Shown one piece after another: positions 17,570-25,680 of a stretch of 64,000 bases of DNA. Numbering within the stretch: position 1 is the first letter of the stretch; each line of letters opens with the position of its first letter. The stretch comes from Effusibacillus pohliae DSM 22757 (GTDB lineage: Bacteria; Bacillota; Bacilli; Tumebacillales; Effusibacillaceae): positions 124,001-188,000 of the forward strand of contig NZ_AQXL01000135.1 of assembly GCF_000376225.1 (NCBI RefSeq). The letters are read 5' to 3'. A program made the position numbers and the translations under genes. Below the pieces are notes generated by a model. It had not been told where the DNA came from, ran no database searches, and saw only the letters and a list, made by a program, of their open reading frames with translations.

Positions 17570-19231
17570 ATGGTGGCAGGACGGCAGTTGTCCGTTTTTC
17601 AACGAAGCGACTATTTGCAGGAAATGGCGGCGGGAAAATTGGACTTGTTGGTGATCGGTGGCGGGATAACCGGTGCCGGCATTGTTCTCGATGCAGCCTC
17701 CCGCGGAATGCGGGTTGGTTTGGTGGAGAAGCAGGACTTCGGGGCTGGCACAAGCAGCCGCTCGACCAAGTTAATTCACGGCGGGTTGCGCTATCTGAAA
17801 CAGGGGGAAGTCACTCTGGTCCGGGAAGTGGGGAGAGAACGCGAGATTCTGTACCGGAATGCTCCGCACATCGTGATCCCGGAAAAAATGTTGCTGCCGC
17901 TGGTGAAAGGCGGCACTTACGGGAAACTGGCGACCTCGGTCGGGCTGTGGATCTACGATCGGTTGGCGGGCGTGAAACCGGAAGAACGGCGCGTGATGCT
18001 GTCGAAACAGCAGACAGAAGAGCAGGAGCCGTTGCTCCGCAAGGACATCTTGAAAGGCGGCGGGTTGTATATCGAGTACCGGACGGACGATGCCCGGCTG
18101 ACGGTGGAAGTGATGAAAACGGCGGCTGCACACGGCGCGTTGTGCGTCAACTATGCGGAGGCGATCCGGTTTCTTTACACCGGGCAAAAACTGATCGGTT
18201 CCCAGGTACGGGACCAGCTGACGGGTGAAATCTATGAAGTATACGCGAAACAGATCGTCAACGCAGCCGGTCCCTGGGTCGACCGCTTGCGGGAACAGGA
18301 CGGATCGCTGTACGGCAAACGCCTGCATCTGACAAAAGGTGTGCACCTGGTTGTTCCGCATCGGCGGTTGCCGCTCAGGCAGTCGGTCTATTTTGACGTG
18401 CCGGACGGGCGCATGATCTTTGCCATTCCGCGGGACGGTTGTACGTATATCGGCACAACCGATACCGACTATCAGGGCAGCCTCGAAAAACCGCGGGTGA
18501 CGAAAGAAGACGTGGACTATTTGCTGGTGGCTGTCAACCAGATGTTCCCGAGCGTACACTTGCAGCCGGAAGACATTGTATCGAGCTGGGCGGGGCTGCG
18601 TCCGCTGATTCACGAAGACGGCAAATCGCCGTCCGAGCTGTCGCGCAGAGACGAGATTTTCCATTCCCCGAGCGGACTGATCACGATTGCCGGCGGGAAG
18701 CTGACCGGTTTCCGGAAAATGGCGGAACGGGTGGTCGACCTGGTTGCGAAGCGGTTGACGGAACTGGAAGGAAGACAGTTTCCAGACTGCTTTACCGATC
18801 GGATTGTATTGTCCGGCGGGGACTTTTCCGGAGTCGGAGGGATCTCCGCGTTTGCGGACCATCTCATGCAGGCCGCCGGCCGTTTGGGGCTTGAACGTCA
18901 GCATGTCCGTTCGCTTGTCGGAAAATACGGCACCCGAGCAGCCGATATTTTACGCCGGCTGGAGCAGGCGGACGATCGGAGCGGCGATCCGGAAACCATC
19001 CTCATGCGGGCGGAACTGTGGTATTGTATGGAAGAGGAAATGGCCGTCACCCTGAATGATTTTCTGATTCGGCGAACGGGACGGCTATTGTTTGACCGGG
19101 CGAGCGTCGAGCGGATCGGGCCGATTTTGCTCGAGGAGATGGCGGAAGCGTTCAATTGGACGGAACAGGAGAAAAATGAGCGCCTGCGCGAGTTTCAAGA
19201 AGAATACGAGGCGGCAGTCGAGTTCGTGTGA
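17570..19231 (+). CDS. glpD: aerobic glycerol-3-phosphate dehydrogenase (FAD)
   Basis: A 553-residue membrane-associated flavoprotein that oxidises glycerol 3-phosphate to dihydroxyacetone phosphate and reduces quinone. DLLVIGGGITGAGIVLDAASRG near residue 25 is the FAD dinucleotide fold, and GTSSRSTKLIHGGLRYL is the signature of the GlpD family. ATG 17570 has GAAAGGGG in front; the frame is open further upstream, but that part lies inside the leader terminator. It is followed 21 bp later by glpP. Confidence 0.95.
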   Translation: MVAGRQLSVFQRSDYLQEMAAGKLDLLVIGGGITGAGIVLDAASRGMRVGLVEKQDFGAGTSSRSTKLIHGGLRYLKQGEVTLVREVGREREILYRNAPHIVIPEKMLLPLVKGGTYGKLATSVGLWIYDRLAGVKPEERRVMLSKQQTEEQEPLLRKDILKGGGLYIEYRTDDARLTVEVMKTAAAHGALCVNYAEAIRFLYTGQKLIGSQVRDQLTGEIYEVYAKQIVNAAGPWVDRLREQDGSLYGKRLHLTKGVHLVVPHRRLPLRQSVYFDVPDGRMIFAIPRDGCTYIGTTDTDYQGSLEKPRVTKEDVDYLLVAVNQMFPSVHLQPEDIVSSWAGLRPLIHEDGKSPSELSRRDEIFHSPSGLITIAGGKLTGFRKMAERVVDLVAKRLTELEGRQFPDCFTDRIVLSGGDFSGVGGISAFADHLMQAAGRLGLERQHVRSLVGKYGTRAADILRRLEQADDRSGDPETILMRAELWYCMEEEMAVTLNDFLIRRTGRLLFDRASVERIGPILLEEMAEAFNWTEQEKNERLREFQEEYEAAVEFV

Positions 19232-19252
19232 GGAAAAGGGGGAAACGACCGG

Positions 19253-19804
19253 ATGAAACCACATTCTGTGATCCCGGCGGTTCGCGGGTTCAAAGAACTG
19301 GAAAAAGCGCTGTCGGCTCCTTCCGACACGCTTTTCCTGCTGGAAGGGGAACTGATTCACCTGCGGCATCTGGTGGAGGGAGTGAAGCGGGCGAACAAAA
19401 AAATTTTTCTGCATCTGGACCTGGTCAAAGGGATCAAAGAGGATGAAGCGGCAATCCATTATCTGGCGAAAGACATCAAGATTGACGGAATCATCAGCAC
19501 GCGCACTTCCAGCCTGCTGCATGCCAAAAAGTACGGGTTGACCACCGTCCAGCGGGGGTTTTTGATCGATTCGCAGTCGGTCAGGACGATCCTGAAATCG
19601 GCCGAGCACGGAAAGCCGGACTATATCGAACTGCTGCCCAGTTATTCCTACCCGAAGGTGCAGGAAGTGAAGGAGGGAACCGGGGTCCAGATCATTTTGG
19701 GGGGATTCATCGACCGGGACACCGATCTGCCGGTCCTGTTCGAGGCGGGAGCGGTCGCCGTCTCCACCAGCCGCAGCGAATTGTGGAATTATCCAGGGAG
19801 CTGA
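19253..19804 (+). CDS. glpP: glycerol-3-phosphate-responsive antiterminator
   Basis: A 183-residue TIM-barrel-like protein matching GlpP: VIPAVRGFKELEKAL at the N-terminus, FLLEGELIHLRHLV, HLDLVKGIKEDEAAI, DGIISTRTSSLLHAKKYGL, and IILGGFIDRDTDLPVLFEAGAVAVSTS near the C-terminus, which forms the phosphate-binding end of the barrel. It binds glycerol 3-phosphate and then leader mRNA to block termination. Likely targets in this window are the leaders before glpQ and glpD. In Bacillus subtilis glpP precedes glpF; here it follows glpD. Confidence 0.93.
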   Translation: MKPHSVIPAVRGFKELEKALSAPSDTLFLLEGELIHLRHLVEGVKRANKKIFLHLDLVKGIKEDEAAIHYLAKDIKIDGIISTRTSSLLHAKKYGLTTVQRGFLIDSQSVRTILKSAEHGKPDYIELLPSYSYPKVQEVKEGTGVQIILGGFIDRDTDLPVLFEAGAVAVSTSRSELWNYPGS

Positions 19805-19867
19805 TTAAACCGCTTCGCTTCCGTCAAGACTGGCTGCTAGACCAACCAGTCGACGGGGGTGGGGCGC

Positions 19868-21613
19868 ATGAACTCCAAAATTTTGTTGCAGCGGCGCCTG
19901 GTGCTGCTGTTGAGCCTGATTACGTTTGGACTTGTCGCCTTGCTGGGGCGACTTTTTTACATTCAGGTATGGGCGCGGCATGATTTGCACGGTCGGGATC
20001 TGGTTGAGGCGGCGGTTGCCCAGCGGCGGGAGACGTTTGAAATCGATTCCGGACGGGGTGACATTTTGGACCGGAATGGGGAATCGCTGACCGGTTCGCG
20101 ACTGCGCGGCGTGCTGGTGATGCCGCTGTGGCAGGGGGAGATCGATCCGGCGAAAGTCGATGAATTGGCTTCCATTTTGCAGGCGAATCCGGAAGAAGTG
20201 CAGACCGCGTTGCGGAATATCAACCGTCCAACGCTCTTGCGCCTGCCCAGTGCAAACGGCAAACCGCAAATCGTTGAATTGACGGAACAGCAGGCTGAGA
20301 GAATCGACCGGCTGCAATTTCCTGGCGTGTATGCGAAACAGGTCAAGGTCCGCTATGACGAACATTCGCTCGCCCGCCATGTGATCGGCTTCATCGGCCA
20401 GGACCCGGACCTGGTGCGGAACGCGTTCGGCGGCAAATACGCGCTGGACGAAAAAGTCGGCAAGCTGGGGCTCGAGTTTCTGTTTCAGGAGGATCTGCGC
20501 GGGTTGGGCCGGGGCAAAACGATCTCCTACTTCACGGATGCGGAAGGACGTCCGGTTAACGGGCTGGGGATCCGCATGACGGACGAAGAAAATCGGGCGT
20601 TGTCGGTCAAAACCACACTGCATCGAAACGTACAGAAAGCGGTCGAAGCGGCGATGGACAAGTACGGCTTGCAAAAAGGGGCGGTCGTGGTGCTCGACGC
20701 GAAAACGGAAGACATCCTGGCGATGGCGAGCCGGCCGCAATATGACCAAAACGCGCTGGTCAAACAGGCCGAGTACCCGGTGAACCGGGCGATCCAGGCA
20801 AATTTTCCGGGATCGGTGTTCAAGACGGTGATCGCGGCGGCCGCCCTGGAAAAAGGGGTGGTCCATGCGGGCGACGTGTACACTTGCCCCGGCTATCTGG
20901 AGATCGGCGAGGGTAGGCTCAACTGCTGGACCGAGCATGGACGGATCACGGCGGAGCAGGGGTTTGCCCAATCGTGCAACGTTGTATTCGCCAGCCTTGC
21001 GATGAAGCTGGGCCGTCCGGCCATCGAGGAATATGCGAAGAAACTGGGGCTTGGTCAACCGGCCACCGATCCGGTCGACGGCAAGCCGCAGTTTGACCGG
21101 GAGGATCCCGGCCGGATTTTTGCCAAGAACGAAACGTCCTGGCGGCTGCTGGCCAATACGGGAATCGGCCAGGAGGATGTCCGAATCTCCCCACTGCAAG
21201 CGGCTCACCTGATGGCGGTGATCGCCAACAACGGAAAAGCGGGCAAACCGCGGCTTGTGCAGGAACTGGTCACGAGCAGCGACGGGATGTTGTACAAGTC
21301 GTTTCCGCCGGGAGAAAAGCGGATGGCGCTCGAGCCGGCGACAGTGAACGAACTGAAACGGTGGATGACGCAGGTGGTGGCTTCCCCGAAAGGCACCGCC
21401 CACTCCTTAAGTTCGGTGAAAGTGTCGGTTGCCGGAAAAACGGGCACCGCCCAGACGGGGCAGCCGAATGCGTACCACCACTGGTTTGCCGGTTACGCGC
21501 CCGCCGACCAGCCGAAGTATGCGATCGCCGTGCTGGCGGAGGACGTGACAGACGGCGCGGGCAGCCAGCTTGTGCAGAGTGTGGCGAAAGAGATTGTGGA
21601 CAGGTTGTTTTGA
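19868..21613 (+). CDS. class B penicillin-binding protein (transpeptidase)
   Basis: A 581-residue peptidoglycan transpeptidase with a short cytoplasmic N-terminus, one membrane helix (residues about 10-30), a dimerisation/pedestal domain and a C-terminal transpeptidase domain. The active-site motifs are all present: PGSVFK with Ser316 and Lys319, Ser369-Cys370-Asn371, and Lys524-Thr-Gly. It resembles MrdA/PbpA-type proteins; no PASTA domains are present, so it is not a SpoVD or PBP2X type. ATG 19868 follows a GGGGGTGGGG stretch. It cross-links cell-wall or cortex peptides; which one cannot be told from sequence. Confidence 0.88.
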   Translation: MNSKILLQRRLVLLLSLITFGLVALLGRLFYIQVWARHDLHGRDLVEAAVAQRRETFEIDSGRGDILDRNGESLTGSRLRGVLVMPLWQGEIDPAKVDELASILQANPEEVQTALRNINRPTLLRLPSANGKPQIVELTEQQAERIDRLQFPGVYAKQVKVRYDEHSLARHVIGFIGQDPDLVRNAFGGKYALDEKVGKLGLEFLFQEDLRGLGRGKTISYFTDAEGRPVNGLGIRMTDEENRALSVKTTLHRNVQKAVEAAMDKYGLQKGAVVVLDAKTEDILAMASRPQYDQNALVKQAEYPVNRAIQANFPGSVFKTVIAAAALEKGVVHAGDVYTCPGYLEIGEGRLNCWTEHGRITAEQGFAQSCNVVFASLAMKLGRPAIEEYAKKLGLGQPATDPVDGKPQFDREDPGRIFAKNETSWRLLANTGIGQEDVRISPLQAAHLMAVIANNGKAGKPRLVQELVTSSDGMLYKSFPPGEKRMALEPATVNELKRWMTQVVASPKGTAHSLSSVKVSVAGKTGTAQTGQPNAYHHWFAGYAPADQPKYAIAVLAEDVTDGAGSQLVQSVAKEIVDRLF

Positions 21614-21634
21614 GATGTTTCCGGGAAAAGAACG

Positions 21635-21661
21635 GGCCGCACACGGGAATGCGGCCTTTTG
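21635..21661. terminator. bidirectional hairpin terminator
   Basis: GGCCGCA pairs with TGCGGCC, followed by TTTTG on the plus strand. The minus-strand side is also followed by a T-rich segment, so it can serve both the penicillin-binding protein gene and the convergent small gene. Confidence 0.8.
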
Positions 21662-21672
21662 TTTATGGAAAC

Positions 21673-21804
21673 TTACAGTTGGTGCCAGTCGGTGAAATTG
21701 GAAATCAGGTCGGGCAGTGCCTGGAGCAATTCGAAACACTGAAAGGCCGCAAGCGGTAAGCCTACCAGATACAACAAGCCTTCTCCAAAGTAGTGAAACA
21801 ACAT
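21673..21804 (-). CDS. small hydrophobic protein, unknown function
   Basis: A 43-residue open frame, largely hydrophobic (FGEGLLYLVGLPLAAFQCFELL), probably membrane-associated. It is supported by a strong AAGGGGGCGG site just before the ATG at 21804, by a well-formed promoter 42 bp upstream, and by a terminator just after its stop. I do not recognise a family. Confidence 0.5.
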   Translation of the reverse strand: MLFHYFGEGLLYLVGLPLAAFQCFELLQALPDLISNFTDWHQL

Positions 21805-21845
21805 CGCAACCGCCCCCTTCAAATTGTGAATAAATTGTGAACCAA

Positions 21846-21874
21846 AGTATAACAAAATTCAAACAAGATTGCAA
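21846..21874 (-). promoter_or_regulatory. sigma-A promoter for the small gene
   Basis: Reading the minus strand, TTGCAA (21874-21869) and TATACT (21851-21846) are separated by exactly 17 bp. It is the main evidence that the 43-residue frame downstream is expressed. Confidence 0.65.
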
Positions 21875-21963
21875 ATTTGACCGGGGAGCCTGAAGCGGGA
21901 GATCTGTTAGGGGACTTGCACTTTATCCCGAGCGGCTGTCCGTTTCACCTTTCGTTCCAAATC

Positions 21964-22398
21964 TCATCTTTTGTCTGATACTTCTATCGCAAACACATAA
22001 CTTGCCATTCCATTTTCCCATTGAGCTAAGATTTGATAAACAAAAACGCCTTTTTCTTTCGGAAGTACAATGGAATTCGTATCTGTTAAGGGGATTTTCC
22101 TAGTTTCATTACCGTTCCAAAGTTCTACTTGTAAAGACTGAGGAGGATTCTTAAAATTTATTGATAGTTTCGCTTTAGAAGGAGCTTCAGCAGGTTTATT
22201 TTTTTCAGCTACTTTGGGTGGGGTGTCAACGGGAGCAACAGAAGTTGATTTCGTAAAAAGGCCGCCACTCCAGGAATATCCATGAAGAACGACGGGTACA
22301 GTTTTGTCATCAACTTTTAAGGTTGGCGTCGGTGGTTGACTTGTTCCGCATCCTGTTAACAAAGCTGTGAGTAGCACCGCATAGAAGAAGGCTTTCAT
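21964..22398 (-). CDS. putative lipoprotein, unknown function
   Basis: A 144-residue protein with lipoprotein signal peptide: hydrophobic helix at residues 4-14 and lipobox LTGC at 14-17. The middle is a Pro/Lys/Ala-rich linker (about residues 55-75), followed by a small beta-rich domain with NPPQSLQVELWNGNE and a final GMASYVFAIEVSDKR. AAAGGAGAT precedes the ATG. Base composition is noticeably more AT-rich than the neighbours, which may indicate separate origin. No family recognised. Confidence 0.7.
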   Translation of the reverse strand: MKAFFYAVLLTALLTGCGTSQPPTPTLKVDDKTVPVVLHGYSWSGGLFTKSTSVAPVDTPPKVAEKNKPAEAPSKAKLSINFKNPPQSLQVELWNGNETRKIPLTDTNSIVLPKEKGVFVYQILAQWENGMASYVFAIEVSDKR

Positions 22399-22421
22399 CT
22401 TTCATCTCCTTTAAACAGTAA

Positions 22422-22652
22422 TTATTTTGCTTCTTTCAGTAGACGAGCAAATTCAGCAATTGTTTGACCTCTATGATTTTCAGGAAAGCTTTTGTTAACT
22501 ACTGGTGCCAGTTTATTTTCATATACATAAATTCCAGAAGTTATCCATAGGACTGTAGTCCCTTTTTTGTCGGTCGGTCGTGGGGTAAAGTGGAGATTGT
22601 CATGATTTTGGATGTAGGAGTGTATCGAGCGTGACGACAGGAACAATCGCAC
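22422..22652 (-). CDS. hypothetical or truncated reading frame upstream of the lipoprotein gene
   Basis: The last 45 residues (from GTTVLWITSGIYVYENK to the Lys-rich end) have a natural protein-like composition, and the stop lies 23 bp before the lipoprotein start on the same strand and in the same AT-rich style. The first 30 codons run through the promoter/start region of the divergent gene at 22631 and do not look coding. No good start is visible. It is probably the 3' remainder of a gene whose front was replaced. Confidence 0.3.
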   Translation of the reverse strand: MRLFLSSRSIHSYIQNHDNLHFTPRPTDKKGTTVLWITSGIYVYENKLAPVVNKSFPENHRGQTIAEFARLLKEAK

Positions 22653-23086
22653 GAGATGAGCAGCAAGCCAAACGCAAGCTGGAGATGGAGGAAAAGATCC
22701 TGCGTTACTTCCAGAACAAAGAGATTGCGAACGAACGGAAGGAAGAAAACAAGCTGCTGTTCGAGGAAATCGAGCAATTCTTTGAGGAAATGGAAGAAGA
22801 GGAACTGGTTTATCAACTGCCGAACGGGGAATATGCGGTGCTCACCAAAAAGGCGACCGTTCGCGAAGTATTGGACAAGGAAGCGCTGGCGCACGAGTTG
22901 CTGATCGCGAAAGACGAGCTGAAAACGCCGTTTGATTTTTCCATGTTGACGTCACAGGGAAAATTGACGCCCGACATGATCTCCCGCCACACGTCGACCG
23001 TCACCGATATACGGGTGAAGTTGAGCAAGCGAAAGACGAAACCGAGAAAGCGGAAAAGCGACGCGTCCATGCATGCGGGCCATTGA
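22631..23086 (+). CDS. hypothetical protein with acidic coiled-coil N-terminus and basic tail
   Basis: A 151-residue protein not recognised. Residues 8-60 are strongly charged and helical, with runs of Glu/Lys typical of a coiled coil (KLEMEEKILRYF, EEIEQFFEEMEEEELVY). A short middle domain YQLPNGEYAVLTKKATVREVL follows, and the last 25 residues are rich in Lys/Arg (KLSKRKTKPRKRK). TAGGAGTG precedes the GTG start. The basic tail suggests nucleic-acid or membrane contact, but that is a guess. Its stop codon directly abuts the stop of the next convergent small gene. Confidence 0.65.
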   Translation: MTTGTIARDEQQAKRKLEMEEKILRYFQNKEIANERKEENKLLFEEIEQFFEEMEEEELVYQLPNGEYAVLTKKATVREVLDKEALAHELLIAKDELKTPFDFSMLTSQGKLTPDMISRHTSTVTDIRVKLSKRKTKPRKRKSDASMHAGH

Positions 23087-23239
23087 TCAACGTTCGGCGG
23101 TCTCGCTTTCATCCGGATCATCGTCATGGAGCGAGATATAGAAAAATCCTCTTGCAATCAGCACGGCCAATACGGCGACTAACACGCAAAACAGGCAGGC
23201 GAGAAAGTAGACGATGGTCAGATGTTCCAACTGTGCCAC
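23087..23239 (-). CDS. small single-pass membrane protein
   Basis: A 50-residue frame starting GTG 23239 (or TTG 23230): a short N-terminus, a long hydrophobic helix (VYFLACLFCVLVAVLAVLIA), then FFYISLHDDDPDESET as an acidic cytoplasmic tail. GGAAAGG lies very close to the GTG. Composition and layout are typical of small membrane proteins of spore formers. It ends exactly at the convergent stop codon of the plus-strand gene. Function unknown. Confidence 0.5.
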   Translation of the reverse strand: MAQLEHLTIVYFLACLFCVLVAVLAVLIARGFFYISLHDDDPDESETAER

Positions 23240-23271
23240 ACCCTTTCCGCATGAGTCACTTTTGGGGAGTG

Positions 23272-23299
23272 AAAAAGCAAGGGGATGTCCTTGCTTTTT
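23272..23299. terminator. bidirectional rho-independent terminator
   Basis: AAAAAGCAAGG and CCTTGCTTTTT form a perfect 11-bp stem around a 6-nt loop, with T-runs in both directions. On the minus strand it ends the receiver-gene transcript. Confidence 0.85.
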
Positions 23300-23377
23300 G
23301 ATCCGCGATGATCCGCCGGGCCTGTCCCCCCTATCGGGACGCTTTCAGTCGAGTCTCGTCTGATGGGATCCGCTGGC

Positions 23378-23800
23378 CTACCCGATCTGGTGAATCGGAG
23401 ACTGCAGCACGCCGAGATCAGAACACCCCTGGGTCAGTTGCCGGATGTGGTCCGCCACAATATTCAGATCACAAGGTTTAAAAAGAAAATGGGAAGCGCC
23501 CAGTTCAAACCCCCGTTCCACGATTTTTGCCTGCGTCAGGGAAGTCAGCATAATGATTTTCGGGCAAGACTTAAGGCTCATCGTTTGCATTTTTTCCAAT
23601 ACGCCGATGCCGTCCAGCACCGGCATAATCACATCGAGAATCACGACATCGGGCGCATGCGCTTCGATCATTTCCAACACTTCATAGCCGTTGTACGCGA
23701 CGCCTGTTACCCGCATGTCACGCTGTTGTCCGATAAATTCTTCCAACAGGTTTGCAAAATCCGGATAATTGTCCGCCACGAGAACTTTAATTGCCTCCAC
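23378..23800 (-). CDS. stand-alone receiver protein related to the Spo0A receiver domain
   Basis: About 140 residues forming one response-regulator receiver. The sequence follows the Spo0A receiver closely (KVLVADNYPDFANLLEEFI, RVTGVAYNGYEVLEMIE, DVVILDVIMPVLDGIGVLEKM, ASHFLFKP, VADHIRQL) but stops about 15 residues after the domain: the Spo0A DNA-binding domain is missing. The phospho-acceptor Asp (VILDVIMP), a Thr in IMLTS and the Lys in FKP are kept; the second residue of the acidic pair is Asn (VADN). GGAGGA sits so close to ATG 23806 that GTG 23800, 6 nt downstream, is the likelier start. It may tap phosphate from the sporulation relay or act as a decoy; that is inference. Confidence 0.8.
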   Translation of the reverse strand: MEAIKVLVADNYPDFANLLEEFIGQQRDMRVTGVAYNGYEVLEMIEAHAPDVVILDVIMPVLDGIGVLEKMQTMSLKSCPKIIMLTSLTQAKIVERGFELGASHFLFKPCDLNIVADHIRQLTQGCSDLGVLQSPIHQIG

Positions 23801-23828
23801 ATGCATTCCTCCATCCGTGATCGCGACT

Positions 23829-24014
23829 CTAGATTTCGCACCAGTCGCAACCGCATTTCGCCAATTTTCGCGCCTCGTTGATCAACAGGTCGACGGAGAT
23901 CGGAATGCCCCGTTCCTGACCGATCGCCAACGCTCGGGCGAGCAACTGTTCAAACGCCTTTTCCCGGGCGAGTTCCCGCTCTGTCAGAGATAAATCTGCA
24001 TCCTTGCAGCGCAT
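23829..24014 (-). CDS. small Cys-tailed protein, unknown function
   Basis: A 61-residue, mostly helical protein ending in KCGCDWCEI, a cysteine cluster that could bind metal. The ATG at 24014 is preceded by GGAAGGTGAC with good spacing; an in-frame ATG at 24032 overlaps the ribosome binding site. It lies 28 bp in front of the Spo0A-like receiver gene on the same strand, so the two are probably co-transcribed and functionally linked. No family recognised. Confidence 0.6.
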   Translation of the reverse strand: MRCKDADLSLTERELAREKAFEQLLARALAIGQERGIPISVDLLINEARKLAKCGCDWCEI

Positions 24015-24032
24015 CGTGGTGTCACCTTCCAA

Positions 24033-24367
24033 AACCGTAAAATCGAGGATCAGTCCCTGTACTTCTTAATGTAAATGGAATCTGGCAAAGATTCGATAGG
24101 AAGTTTTGTCGAATGGTCATGTATTTTGAATTTTTTGTCGGGAACTTATTTCCAATTCCAGGTTTAGGAAGATAAGGATGACTCGCTTTTGGTGTCGCAA
24201 TAAAAACAGCCCCCTTGATGCATGAGGGGCTGACACGAAATTGGGGAACTGCCGTTTGCTGTACAAGCAAAATTACTCCGGGTTCTGTAAGAACGCGAGA
24301 TTCGTCGCGTCGGAGGAAGTTGGTCAAAAGCGACCGAAACAAAATCTGCCATGAATTCCAAATCGTC
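24033..24367. other. gene-free stretch with composition break
   Basis: About 335 bp of AT-rich sequence between the small Cys-tailed gene and the truncated activator gene. Frames on both strands are short and improbable. A stretch at about 24217-24231 (CCCCTTGATGCATGAGGGG) is a near-palindrome. The right end joins abruptly to coding sequence of the activator relic at 24368, so the stretch contains a deletion or insertion junction. I cannot identify an insertion sequence. Confidence 0.4.
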
Positions 24368-24694
24368 AGGCGGTTCACTCCTGAAACACTGGATCTTTTG
24401 TTGAACCATGATTATCCCGGAAACGTACGGGAATTACGAAATCTGGTAGAAGGTTTATGTGTCAGTGTGGAAGGGGAGTGGATCACGCCCGATGCATTAC
24501 CCATTTATCTGCAAAAACGGCACGAACATTCGGCATCTCTAAAGGCTCAAATCGACGAAACGGAACGGCGAGCGATCCGGCAAGCGCTCAGGGAGGAAGG
24601 CAGCATCCGCAAAGCGGCCAAGCGGTTACAGATCAGTCATGCGACCCTTTTGCGAAAAATGCAAAAGCATGGAATCGAAATCGATCGGGATTGA
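24368..24694 (+). pseudogene. 3' relic of a sigma-54-dependent activator (NtrC/RocR type)
   Basis: From 24368 the frame encodes RRFTPETLDLLLNHDYPGNVRELRNLVEG, the diagnostic end of the AAA+ sigma-54 interaction domain, then a linker and a Fis-type helix-turn-helix (IRKAAKRLQISHATLLRKMQKHGIEID). The sensory domain and nearly all of the ATPase (Walker A, GAFTGA loop, Walker B) are gone. The frame continues about 150 bp upstream, but that sequence is not activator-like. No start is convincing. This is a 5'-truncated relic. Confidence 0.8.
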
Positions 24695-24835
24695 GGATAT
24701 TTCAATCAGGTGTGCATCATGTACGCGTCTTTTTTTGCTCAGACAGGCACAGCCGCCCAGATCGGCACATATAGTGAATCACAGGCGCAGCAGACGACGG
24801 ATGTGTACATACTTTGTGGGAGGTGACCGACATCC

Positions 24836-25537
24836 ATGCCTGGAATTCTGGCGGCAGTGGCTTGGTTGATCCGGGAAGTGGCGTTGTTTATTTCGTACAT
24901 CAAGAACAACGCGTTCCCGCAGCCGTTGTCTGAGCAGGAGGAAGAAAAGTACCTGAAGCTGATGGCCTCCGGTGACGAGAATGCCCGCAACATCTTGATC
25001 GAGCACAACCTGCGTCTGGTTGCCCACATCGTGAAGAAGTTCGAAAATACGGGAGAAGACAACGAGGACCTCATCTCGATCGGCACGATTGGCTTGATTA
25101 AGGCGATCGAAAGTTTCCAGCCGAACAAAGGCACCAAATTGGCGACTTATGCTGCCAGATGTATAGAAAATGAAATCCTCATGCATTTGCGGTCCTTGAA
25201 GAAAACGCGCAAGGACGTGTCGTTGCACGATCCGATCGGCACGGACAAGGAGGGCAACGAAATCACGCTGATCGACGTGCTGGGAACGGAGTCGGACGAT
25301 GTGATCGACAAAGTGCAACTGAAGATGGAGAAAGCGAAAATTTACGCGCGGCTGTCCCATTTGGACGAGCGGGAACAAGAAGTGATCCGCGGCCGTTTCG
25401 GCCTGCCGGACGGCGAGGAGAAGACGCAGCGGGAAATTGCGGAAGAGTTGGGCATCTCACGCTCCTACGTGTCCCGCATTGAGAAACGCGCCCTCACCAA
25501 ACTGCTGCATGAACTGCGGCCGAAAAACCGGGAATAA
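24836..25537 (+). CDS. sigK: RNA polymerase sporulation sigma factor sigma-K, uninterrupted
   Basis: A 233-residue sigma-70 family protein that is nearly collinear with Bacillus subtilis SigK. It has a hydrophobic pro-sequence of about 20 residues ([27 protein letters not shown]), then region 2 ([46 protein letters not shown]), [22 protein letters not shown], and region 4 ([22 protein letters not shown]). It directs late mother-cell transcription after removal of the pro-peptide. The gene is continuous, with no skin-type insertion. GGGAGGTGACC precedes the ATG. Confidence 0.95.
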   Translation: MPGILAAVAWLIREVALFISYIKNNAFPQPLSEQEEEKYLKLMASGDENARNILIEHNLRLVAHIVKKFENTGEDNEDLISIGTIGLIKAIESFQPNKGTKLATYAARCIENEILMHLRSLKKTRKDVSLHDPIGTDKEGNEITLIDVLGTESDDVIDKVQLKMEKAKIYARLSHLDEREQEVIRGRFGLPDGEEKTQREIAEELGISRSYVSRIEKRALTKLLHELRPKNRE

Positions 25538-25564
25538 CACCGGCAAAATTTTTTTTGCAAAAGG

Positions 25565-25654
25565 CGAAACTTTTGGCTTGCAACTGTCGTCTTTAGCAGT
25601 AAACACAAATTCCTTTCCCCTTATTGCGAAGGTGTCCGTTCATGGGCACCTTCG
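25565..25654 (+). repeat. direct repeat, copy A, with ECF-type promoter motif and hairpin
   Basis: About 90 bp closely matching 30498-30588: a shared segment TGCAACTGTCGTCTTTA, a shared ACACAAATTCCTTTCCCCTT, and a hairpin (CGAAGGTG at 25627-25634, CACCTTCG at 25647-25654). Within it GAAAC (25566-25570) and CGTC (25588-25591) are 17 bp apart, the pattern of ECF-sigma (SigM/SigW-like) promoters. Copy A lies just after sigK and before the mercury operon. Together with copy B it frames the module 25.7-30.5 kb. Confidence 0.75.
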
Positions 25655-25680
25655 TTCATACAGGTGAACATTTTGCAAAA

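Noticed and set aside
19805-21403. A 532-codon minus-strand frame opposite the penicillin-binding protein gene
   Set aside because: It mirrors a gene with all three transpeptidase motifs; the antisense product is Arg/His-rich with no family features.
24836-25537. Possible skin-type interruption of sigK
   Set aside because: The frame is continuous from the pro-sequence to the end of region 4, so no insertion is present.
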